Of a stretch of DNA of 64,000 nucleotides, positions 54,770-62,094 are shown in pieces. The DNA comes from Alistipes sp. (GTDB taxonomy: Bacteria; Bacteroidota; Bacteroidia; Bacteroidales; Rikenellaceae): NCBI GenBank assembly GCA_017938765.1, contig JAGBAX010000003.1, positions 1-64,000 on the forward strand, given 5' to 3'. The notes under the pieces were generated by a model. It ran no database searches, had not been told where the DNA came from, and saw only the letters and a list, made by a program, of their open reading frames with translations. The first letter of the stretch is position 1. Each line of letters starts with the position of its first letter. The position numbers and the translations under genes were made by a program.

Positions 54770-55767
54770 TATTTCATTGCCTGCTGAACTGCTACAGCCA
54801 CTGCAACGGTAGCACCTACCATTGGGTTGTTACCCATACCGAGGAAGCCCATCATCTCAACGTGTGCTGGAACTGAAGATGAGCCTGCGAACTGTGCGTC
54901 AGAGTGCATACGGCCGAGGGTGTCGGTCATACCGTATGAAGCTGGACCTGCGCCCATGTTATCTGGGTGAAGAGTACGACCAGTACCACCACCTGATGCT
55001 ACAGAGAAGTACTTCTTACCTGCAAGAACGCGCTCCTTCTTATATGTACCTGCTACTGGGTGCTGGAAGCGGGTTGGGTTTGTAGAGTTACCAGTGATAG
55101 ATACATCTACATCCTCCTTCCACATAACAGCTACGCCCTCGCGAACATCGTCTACACCGTAGCAACGAACCTTTGAACGAAGGCCGTCAGAGTAAGCGAT
55201 AGTCTCTACCTCGTGAACCTCACCTGTGTAGTAGTCAAACTGTGTCTGAACATAGGTAAAGCCGTTGATACGAGAGATAATCTTTGCAGCGTCCTTACCA
55301 AGACCGTTAAGGATTACGCGAAGAGGATTTACGCGAACCTTATTTGCCATCTCTGCAATCTTGATTGCGCCCTCAGCAGCTGCGAAAGACTCGTGACCAG
55401 CAAGGAATGCGAAGCACTGAGTCTCCTCACGAAGAAGACGAGCAGCGAGGTTACCGTGACCGATACCTACCTTACGATCGTCTGCTACTGAACCTGGGAT
55501 GCAGAATGCCTGCAAGCCCTCGCCGATAGCCTCGGCAGCGTCTGCTGCAGATGTGCAGCCCTTCTTAATTGCGATAGCAGCGCCAACAACATATGCCCAC
55601 TTTGCATTCTCAAAGCAGATTGGCTGGGTCTCCTCACACATTGTGTATGGGTCGATGCCCTTAGCCTCGCAAATTGCCTTTGCATCCTCAATACCGTTGA
55701 TGCCATATTGTGCAAGCACAGCGTTAATCTTATCTATTCTGCGCTCATAGCTCTCAAATAATGCCAT
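54769..55767 (-). CDS. GGGtGRT protein
   Basis: 332 residues, the family named after the motif seen here as ASGGGTGRTLHPDN near 270. The remaining part is well conserved in character: RRIDKINAVLAQYGI, CFENAKWAYVVGAAIAIKKG, GIGHGNLAARLL and FLAGHESFAAAEGAIKIA. Function is not established. It follows the Fe-S scaffold-like gene by 34 bp in one operon, a pairing I recall as typical in Bacteroidales, suggesting a metal-cluster role. Its stop merges with a structured element. Confidence 0.9.
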   Translation of the reverse strand: MALFESYERRIDKINAVLAQYGINGIEDAKAICEAKGIDPYTMCEETQPICFENAKWAYVVGAAIAIKKGCTSAADAAEAIGEGLQAFCIPGSVADDRKVGIGHGNLAARLLREETQCFAFLAGHESFAAAEGAIKIAEMANKVRVNPLRVILNGLGKDAAKIISRINGFTYVQTQFDYYTGEVHEVETIAYSDGLRSKVRCYGVDDVREGVAVMWKEDVDVSITGNSTNPTRFQHPVAGTYKKERVLAGKKYFSVASGGGTGRTLHPDNMGAGPASYGMTDTLGRMHSDAQFAGSSSVPAHVEMMGFLGMGNNPMVGATVAVAVAVQQAMK

Positions 55768-55801
55768 AATCTAAAAATCTTTAAGGGTTTAACAATATGG
55801 T

Positions 55802-56494
55802 TTACTCGTGACGAGGATCAATGTACTTAACAGCATCCTTGAAGCGGCCATAAGAGCCCTTAGCCTTCTCAAGTGCCTCTGCTGGCTCAATGCCCTTCTT
55901 TACGAAGTCCATGAACTTGCCGAGGTGAACGAACTCGTAGCCGATAATCTCGTCGTTAGCGTCAAGGCCCATGCGTGTGCAGTAGCCCTCAGCCATCTCA
56001 AGGTAACGAGCACCCTTTGCCAGAGTACCGAACATAGTACCTACCTGTGAGCGAAGACCCTTACCAAGGTCCTCAAGAGATGCACCGATAACAAGACCGC
56101 CCTCAGAGAAAGCCGACTGTGTACGACCGTAAACAATCTGCTTGAACAGCTCACGCATAGCGGTGTTAATAGCGTCACAAACAAGGTCAGTGTTGAGAGC
56201 CTCAAGGATAGTCTTACCTGGGAGAATCTCTGAAGCCATAGCTGCAGAGTGAGTCATACCAGAGCAACCGATAGTCTCAACGAGTGCCTCCTGGATAATA
56301 CCATCCTTAACGTTGAGTGTAAGCTTACAAGCACCCTGCTGTGGAGCACACCAACCAATACCGTGTGTAAGACCAGAAATGTCCTTAATCTCCTTGGCGC
56401 GAACCCACTTGCCCTCCTCTGGAATTGGAGCTGACTCGTGATTTGCACCCTTCTTTACGCAGCACATCTGCTGCACTTCGTGTGAATAAATCAT
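55802..56494 (-). CDS. Iron-sulfur cluster scaffold-like protein (NifU/IscU N-domain)
   Basis: 230 residues. The first half matches the IscU/NifU scaffold fold: IGWCAPQQGACKLTLNVKDGIIQEALVETIGCSGMTHSAAMASEILPGKT, with Cys at about 49, 56 and 77 as cluster-ligand candidates. The N-terminus has an extra CC pair (QQMCCVKKG). The C-terminal 100 residues are specific to this branch. No other isc or suf gene lies nearby; the partner is the GGGtGRT gene. Confidence 0.82.
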   Translation of the reverse strand: MIYSHEVQQMCCVKKGANHESAPIPEEGKWVRAKEIKDISGLTHGIGWCAPQQGACKLTLNVKDGIIQEALVETIGCSGMTHSAAMASEILPGKTILEALNTDLVCDAINTAMRELFKQIVYGRTQSAFSEGGLVIGASLEDLGKGLRSQVGTMFGTLAKGARYLEMAEGYCTRMGLDANDEIIGYEFVHLGKFMDFVKKGIEPAEALEKAKGSYGRFKDAVKYIDPRHE

Positions 56495-56547
56495 AGTCTA
56501 AATATTTTATTAAAAAAGTTTTTACACATTCAGAAGTTGTTTGAATT

Positions 56548-56667
56548 TGTTTACGAAATTATTTTATAGCTGTTTTGTGGCTATTTTCTCGTATGATTTG
56601 AGGCGCATAGGAGTACCTATGTAACGAAAATCATATGAGAAAAGGGTCGTAAACAGTATAAAATAAT
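56548..56667. ncRNA. Folded 120-nt spacer element upstream of the Fe-S scaffold gene
   Basis: TTTTCTCGTATGATTT (56584-56599) pairs with AAATCATATGAGAAAA (56628-56643) around a CATAGG/CCTATG hairpin. Outside it TGTTTACGA (56548-56556) can pair with TCGTAAACA (56647-56655), and ATTATTTTAT (56558-56567) with ATAAAATAAT (56658-56667). The last two pairs cannot nest together: they form alternative helices or a pseudoknot. The 250-bp spacer 56495-56744 holds no gene. Confidence 0.5.
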
Positions 56668-56744
56668 GAGATAAATAAATTTTAAGCAACTTCTCATCCG
56701 CAAAGATAATAATTTTTTGGAGTAATCTGCTGTTTTCGTCCAAA

Positions 56745-59342
56745 TTATTTTCTTGCCTGCTCTACAATTTCAGCCGCTTTGCGCTCCGCCTCGGCGATAA
56801 TCTTGTCAGCAGCGGCCTTGGCAGCCACCTTGGCAATCGGATTTGTTGCCTTCTGGACAAGTTTGTCAGCCTCAGTGCGGGCAGCCTCAATAATCTTTGC
56901 CGCGCGAGCCTCCGCCTCGGCTATAAGGGCTTGCTTTGCAGAGTCAACCTTCTGGGCAACCTCCTGCTTATCAATGCCCGCCTTCTCAAGGGCAGCCTCG
57001 GCGCTCTTGGCAGTATCAAGGGCTATCTTTGGAGAGGTAAACGAGCCACCAATCTTTGCGTGCAGGGTTATCTGCGGCAGGGCTACAGCGACCTTGTAGT
57101 CTATTGATTGGTCAAGACCTGTAAGACCAGAGAGAGTTAGCTTTGTCTTGCCTAACTTAATGTCAAACGGTTTGGTGATGATATTTCCATCCTCAATAGT
57201 AAAGCTGATGACAGTAGCCTCGGTAGACTGAATCTTATTGAGGTCTACCCCATTGCCAACAAGTTTCGCAAGGGTGTTAAAGGCTGGAATATTAGATAGT
57301 TGGAAGTTTCCAGACGAGATTTTTCCGTTACCATTTACGCTCTTCAGCACTGGCGACATTCTCTTATCAAGAGCCATATCGGCATTGAGCGACATAGTAT
57401 ATGTACCCTCAATACTATTAAACAGTGGCACCATCTTCTCTATCATCTCGACCTGCGCCGCTGTCGTCTTAAACGACGCTTTGTCAAAAGTTGCGTTGAG
57501 TCGGAGCCGGGGATTGGAGATGTTGGCGGTAGAGTAGGATGCTGATGCCTTAGCAGTACCGTCAAACATCTTCATACCGAGGTTATCTAAAGACAGCACG
57601 CCTCCACGCACCGATGCAGCACCAGCAAGATTATCTATAACCATCTTGTCAAATAGCACCCTCTTAAGGTCGCAGTTGAGCGCAAGGTCAAGGTTCTTTG
57701 GCACCTCAATAACAGAGAGTGGCTCTGCTTCGCCCTCGTCTGTGGTCTGAGTAGCCTCTGCACTCTGCTCCTCGTCTGACATTGATGCCATCAGCTCGTT
57801 CAGGTCAAGCAGCGATGATGAGATATCAAGCTTACCAGAGAGGGTCTTATCGTGGAGAATATATCCCCAGTAGTTTGTAAGAGTACCTTTTGCCGCAATG
57901 TCGCTCTTGCCAATCTTTACAGCAAGGCTCTCAAGTGCCATCCTTGATGGGGAGAGGGTTGCAAGGGCATTATTAACCTCTATAGTTGGAAGCCCCCCAT
58001 ACTCAACAGCGATACCCTCAACGCCAAGTTTACCAGATACTGCAAGGCGGTCGTAGGCTCCTCTGTCAATGTCCGACATCTTTCCAGCAACCGCCGCATC
58101 GGCAGTAACAACACCCGCAAGTGTCATATCCTCAAGCGGATAGATATCCTTTATAGCACCAAGGTCTACTTTACCCTTTGCCGTTACGGCGAAGCTCAAA
58201 TCTGACATTGGCGTTGCCGCCTTAAGCGTTGCGCTGAAGCTCTGACCACCAAAAGATGCGCCAAAGTGCGAAACATCAACTGTCGTAGCATCAAGATTGC
58301 CTCCCCTATTCTCAACGCCCGCAGTGACATTAATTGCCGTTACAGCCTTTGGCAGGTCGGCATACTTAAACGAGCCATTTGCCACCTTCAGTTTGAGGTT
58401 AAATGCAGGGTATTTATCTCCGCTCATACGGCCCTTAACAGCACCTGTGAGCGAGACATCGCCCGCCGCTGTGAGGTTTGTAAAGTCCTTAGTGTAGAAC
58501 ACTGGCACAAGCGAGAGTATATCCTTGAAGTTGTTGTCTGAGCAATCTAAGGTGATATCAGTCAGCATATCATCGCCCTCAAAGGCTACCCAACCATTCA
58601 TCGCCGCCTTAACGCTATTTACAGAGAGCTGCAAGTTGTCCAAAGTGTACTTATCTGCCTCAAGCTCGGCACCTACACTACCATTGAGCGAAGCACTAAG
58701 GCCAGAGGCGTAAGACTCCTTATCAAGGATAAATGTTATATCGCCAGCCGTAGCCTTAAGGTCAAGGGTGGTATTTGCAGCAGACAAATCGCCCGACAGA
58801 AGGAGCGAAGCAGGAGCAGTATGGAAGTGCATATCTGACTCATTATCAGTATAGTATATCTTCGCATCCTCTATTGAAACAGAACTAAGTGAGAGTCGGA
58901 ACGAAGATGGCTCTTCAACCTCCACCTCTTCTTCAACCTCCCCATCCGTAGAGTTCATAATATCCCAGTTTACAGCGCCATCTTTAGCCACCACGCCATA
59001 AATCTCTGGTTCAAGAAGCCACACCTTGCTCACCTCAAAGCTCTCGCCAAAGATTGAGAACAAATCTACAGCTACCTCAATACGCTTGCCCGCAACAAGG
59101 GTCTGACCCTCAAAATTTCCCACGCCCGTAACGCTAAAATCTACAAGCTCCAGCGAAGCCTTCGGAAAGTGGCGCAGCAGTGATATATCAAGCTCACTAA
59201 ACTCAACCTTGGCATTGAGCATATTATTCGCCTCGCGCTTGACAATATCGCTAATCTTGCCGCTAAGTAAAGATGGGATAATGAGCACAATAGCAAAAAG
59301 TGTTACCAAAACAATGGCAAAAATTGTCAAAAACTTCTTCAT
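56745..59342 (-). CDS. AsmA-like envelope protein
   Basis: 865 residues. One N-terminal membrane anchor (KKFLTIFAIVLVTLFAIVLIIPSLL), then a long beta-rich region in the AsmA/TamB/YhdP style: KVEFSELDISLLRHFPKASLELVDFSVTG near 45 and a C-terminal AsmA segment (GNGKISSGNFQLSNIPAFNTLAKLVG). These proteins form hydrophobic grooves that move lipids between membranes. Residues about 775-865 add an Ala/Glu/Lys-rich helix (AEARAAKIIEAARTEADKLV), probably a coiled coil. It has a mirror-image promoter with the DUF4923 gene. Confidence 0.88.
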   Translation of the reverse strand: MKKFLTIFAIVLVTLFAIVLIIPSLLSGKISDIVKREANNMLNAKVEFSELDISLLRHFPKASLELVDFSVTGVGNFEGQTLVAGKRIEVAVDLFSIFGESFEVSKVWLLEPEIYGVVAKDGAVNWDIMNSTDGEVEEEVEVEEPSSFRLSLSSVSIEDAKIYYTDNESDMHFHTAPASLLLSGDLSAANTTLDLKATAGDITFILDKESYASGLSASLNGSVGAELEADKYTLDNLQLSVNSVKAAMNGWVAFEGDDMLTDITLDCSDNNFKDILSLVPVFYTKDFTNLTAAGDVSLTGAVKGRMSGDKYPAFNLKLKVANGSFKYADLPKAVTAINVTAGVENRGGNLDATTVDVSHFGASFGGQSFSATLKAATPMSDLSFAVTAKGKVDLGAIKDIYPLEDMTLAGVVTADAAVAGKMSDIDRGAYDRLAVSGKLGVEGIAVEYGGLPTIEVNNALATLSPSRMALESLAVKIGKSDIAAKGTLTNYWGYILHDKTLSGKLDISSSLLDLNELMASMSDEEQSAEATQTTDEGEAEPLSVIEVPKNLDLALNCDLKRVLFDKMVIDNLAGAASVRGGVLSLDNLGMKMFDGTAKASASYSTANISNPRLRLNATFDKASFKTTAAQVEMIEKMVPLFNSIEGTYTMSLNADMALDKRMSPVLKSVNGNGKISSGNFQLSNIPAFNTLAKLVGNGVDLNKIQSTEATVISFTIEDGNIITKPFDIKLGKTKLTLSGLTGLDQSIDYKVAVALPQITLHAKIGGSFTSPKIALDTAKSAEAALEKAGIDKQEVAQKVDSAKQALIAEAEARAAKIIEAARTEADKLVQKATNPIAKVAAKAAADKIIAEAERKAAEIVEQARK

Positions 59343-59361
59343 AAATCACATATTTTGTCTC

Positions 59362-59369
59362 CAAAGTTA
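59362..59369 (-). promoter_or_regulatory. AsmA-like gene -7 box
   Basis: Minus-strand TAACTTTG (59369-59362), 20 bp from the ATG at 59342. It lies in mirror image to the plus-strand box at 59382-59389. Confidence 0.55.
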
Positions 59370-59381
59370 ATAAAATTTTCC

Positions 59382-59389
59382 TAACTTTG
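59382..59389 (+). promoter_or_regulatory. DUF4923 gene -7 box
   Basis: TAACTTTG (59382-59389), 26 bp before ATG 59415. The nearest TTTG is 24 nt upstream, longer than ideal. Confidence 0.5.
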
Positions 59390-59414
59390 TGTGAAACTAA
59401 CAATTTTTAGAGAT

Positions 59415-59999
59415 ATGAAACGACTTTTTATTACACTCATTGCGCTCTTTACGCTCACTACTGCCGAGGCTCAGTGGCTTGATGCACTGAAGAAGGTTGC
59501 CACAGAGGCTATTGACAAGGCTACAGATGGAAAACTTACCCAGATGGCCGTTATCGGCACATGGAACTACACTGCCCCTGCAGTAAAGCTTGAGGGAGAT
59601 AATGCGCTGTCAAATATCGGTGGCTCGGCTATCAGTGCTACTGTCGGAGATAAACTTGAGCAGGCATTTACAAAGGTTGGCATCAGCAGTGGCTTCTGCT
59701 CTGTGACATTTAATGAGGATGGGACATACACAATGCCCGTGAAGGGTCGCCAGATTAAGGGTACATACACCTACAACAGCTCTGACCACTCTCTTACACT
59801 GAATGTCGGCCAGAGCGGAAAGGTAGAGGTTAAGGGATACGCCTATATCAGCGGCACAAACCTGCAGATAGTCTTCCCTATAAACAAGCTGACCGACTTT
59901 ATGGTCGCCATCGGCTCAAGCATAAAGTCGCTCAACAGCATCACAAAGCTCATTGAGCAGTACGAAAATATCTATTTAGGATTTGAGTTCGCAAAGTAG
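59415..59999 (+). CDS. Exported DUF4923-type protein
   Basis: 194 residues from ATG 59415 (a GTG eight codons earlier lies just behind the -7 box). Signal peptide MKRLFITLIALFTLTTAEA. The body opens with WLDALKKVATEAIDKATDGKL and continues as a lipocalin-like beta sheet: IGTWNYTAPAVKLEGDNALS, FCSVTFNEDGTYTMPVKGRQIKGTYTY. It fits the DUF4923 family of Bacteroidota. Function unknown. Terminated by a long shared hairpin at 60026-60055. Confidence 0.82.
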   Translation: MKRLFITLIALFTLTTAEAQWLDALKKVATEAIDKATDGKLTQMAVIGTWNYTAPAVKLEGDNALSNIGGSAISATVGDKLEQAFTKVGISSGFCSVTFNEDGTYTMPVKGRQIKGTYTYNSSDHSLTLNVGQSGKVEVKGYAYISGTNLQIVFPINKLTDFMVAIGSSIKSLNSITKLIEQYENIYLGFEFAK

Positions 60000-60022
60000 T
60001 TTTAGGCTCTACATAGGGACAA

Positions 60023-60060
60023 AAAATAGAGTGACACCCTTTCGTGTCACTCTATTTTTG
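60023..60060. terminator. Shared bidirectional terminator
   Basis: ATAGAGTGACAC (60026-60037) pairs with GTGTCACTCTAT (60044-60055), with A-run before and T-run after; serves the DUF4923 gene and the convergent esterase gene. Confidence 0.88.
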
Positions 60061-60073
60061 TATATATCAACAA

Positions 60074-62008
60074 CTACTCTACCTCTACAAGTGTAATATC
60101 CTTTGCTAGAACAAAGAGTGAGTAGTGGTCCTTAACGCGTGGCAGAGCGACAGTCTCGCCAGCCTTAACATTGCGGTAGCAGACATACTGCGCACCAATC
60201 TTCTTACCATCTGGCTTCACGGCACGTACCTCTGCAGGAACGATAATCTTCCAGCCGTGCTTGTCATGGTACTTGCGGATATCGGCAGTATTACGAGCGA
60301 TGCAGTAGATTCTACCATCAGCAGCGGCAGTAATCTTACCACCAGCGGTCTTATGCTTCTTAAGGCTTGGAGCAGTAAGCATCTTGAAGCCCTCAAACTC
60401 GCGTGGATATACCTCTGAAAGCTTCTGCTTGAGATTTGGCCACATATGTGCGCCCTCTGTAAACTCACCCATTGTGTAGTAGCCCTTCTTTGCCTCTACA
60501 GTTACAGCAATCTCTGATGCAGGCTCTACATATGGAGTAGCAGAGAGAGATGCGTTGCTCTTATCAGAGCGGAAAGGAAGCAGTGGAAGACCCTCGGCAG
60601 AGAATACATTACCTACATCCTCATTGAAGCAGTAGCGAACAGCCTTTGGAGCTGTTACACCCTCTGCAGAGACAACAATCTGCTTGCCCTCAATAACTGC
60701 GTCAGCAAGGCAGAAGAGAATCTTCTTCTCGTTCTTTGGGTCAGTAACGCCAATCTGGAAACCGTTGATGCGACCCTCAGCAACAAGAGTTGAAGGGACA
60801 TTGTTAAATGAGATGCGGATAGAGTTACCCTCAACGCTGATGCTCTTATAAGCAGGGTTGCGGTATACACCTACACTCTTGCCGTAGTGCTCACCCAGAG
60901 CGGTCTGTGCAAGGCGGTGCGCAACATCTGCCTTATAGCGTGGGTGGATATCGCCAGGGATATCAAGCTGGTCCATAGTACCGACAACCTCGCAGTGCTC
61001 AATGCGCTTTGCAGCCTTCTCCTGTGACTCACGAAGCTGTGCACCCTTAATGCCACCATATGTATGAGGCACGAGCTGTACGATATAGAATGGCATAGTT
61101 GGATTACGGAACTCCTCTCTCCAAGAGTTTACAAGCACCTCAAGAGCGTGTGCATAACCGCGTGGAGATGATGATACATTTGCGCAACCCTGATACCAGA
61201 TAACACCAGCAAATGAGTTGTGGCGGATAGGATAGATATTTGCATTGTAGAGCTGAGACTCCTTACCAGCCCACTTCTTATGCTTAATCTTTGTGCAATC
61301 CTTTGCAATCTTAGCGTCTGCGTCGATAACCTCCTTCTTCATCCAACCCTCAATGAATGTACCTCCGTAAGATGCATCAACAAGACCTACTGGCACGCCG
61401 AGTCTCTCCTGAAGCTCCTTACCGAAGCCATAACCTACTGCAGAGAACTCTGCAAGGTCCTTTGGATTGCAAACAGCCCACTTAGTATTCTTACCCTCCT
61501 GAACTGGGATGTCACGCTGTGGTGTAGCAGCCTCAATGCGACCAGTGCAGAGGAGGCGGATGTTACTATTCATCTCGCCCTCAAGGTCCTTCTTCATATC
61601 AAGGGTCTTGCGTACTGGCCACTCCATATTACTCTGACCAGCGCAGAGCCATACCTCACCAAAGAGGATATTCTTTAGAGTAACTACCTGCTTGCCGCAC
61701 TTAATTGTCACGGTGTGTGGGTCAAAGCTTGCTGCAGGAACTGCTACTGGCACAATCCATACACCCTCGGCATCTGCTTTAACCTGTACTGGCTTACCTG
61801 CAATCCAGTCGCAAGCAACAGAGACCTTTGCCTTTGGCTTAGCATAACCCCAGATATTAACGGTGCTATTCTGCTGAAGCACCATATTGTCGCCAATAGC
61901 CGACGGAATCTCAAGTGTCTGCGGAAGTGAAACCTCCTGAGCAGAGAGATTAAAAGCGAGACAGAGAATAGATACTGTAATCGCTAAAATACGAGTGATT
62001 TTTTTCAT
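60074..62008 (-). CDS. Sialate O-acetylesterase (SGNH-type), exported
   Basis: Removes O-acetyl groups from sialic acids so that sialidases or aldolases can act. 644 residues; signal peptide to LSAQ. A beta-sandwich (about 30-110) precedes the SASA core: WLCAGQSNMEWPV with nucleophile Ser126, VGLVDASYGGTFIEGWM, GVIWYQGCANVSS, and GDIHPRYKADVAHRLA with the Asp-x-x-His pair. The C-terminus adds another module of 170 residues (GYYTMGEFTEGAHMWPNLKQ). In place of the usual QGESN there is QGCAN, a variant I recall from other Bacteroidota. No sialidase gene is in the window. Confidence 0.9.
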   Translation of the reverse strand: MKKITRILAITVSILCLAFNLSAQEVSLPQTLEIPSAIGDNMVLQQNSTVNIWGYAKPKAKVSVACDWIAGKPVQVKADAEGVWIVPVAVPAASFDPHTVTIKCGKQVVTLKNILFGEVWLCAGQSNMEWPVRKTLDMKKDLEGEMNSNIRLLCTGRIEAATPQRDIPVQEGKNTKWAVCNPKDLAEFSAVGYGFGKELQERLGVPVGLVDASYGGTFIEGWMKKEVIDADAKIAKDCTKIKHKKWAGKESQLYNANIYPIRHNSFAGVIWYQGCANVSSSPRGYAHALEVLVNSWREEFRNPTMPFYIVQLVPHTYGGIKGAQLRESQEKAAKRIEHCEVVGTMDQLDIPGDIHPRYKADVAHRLAQTALGEHYGKSVGVYRNPAYKSISVEGNSIRISFNNVPSTLVAEGRINGFQIGVTDPKNEKKILFCLADAVIEGKQIVVSAEGVTAPKAVRYCFNEDVGNVFSAEGLPLLPFRSDKSNASLSATPYVEPASEIAVTVEAKKGYYTMGEFTEGAHMWPNLKQKLSEVYPREFEGFKMLTAPSLKKHKTAGGKITAAADGRIYCIARNTADIRKYHDKHGWKIIVPAEVRAVKPDGKKIGAQYVCYRNVKAGETVALPRVKDHYSLFVLAKDITLVEVE

Positions 62009-62034
62009 AGAGTGATATTTTTAGGTTGTATATT

Positions 62035-62067
62035 TTTGCAAATATAACGATTTTTTCTATATCTTTG
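62035..62067 (+). promoter_or_regulatory. Promoter of the 62095 gene, interleaved with the esterase promoter
   Basis: TTTG (62035-62038), 21 nt, TATCTTTG (62060-62067). On the minus strand TATATTTG (62046-62039) is the probable esterase -7 box and lies inside this spacer, directly after the TTTG. Confidence 0.65.
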
Positions 62068-62094
62068 ATAAAAATTACATAAAATATAGAGATG

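Noticed and set aside
60074-62008. Loss of activity in the sialate O-acetylesterase because QGESN reads QGCAN
   Set aside because: The nucleophile Ser126 and the GDIHP segment are intact and the QGCAN form is one I recall from other Bacteroidota, so no inactivation is claimed.
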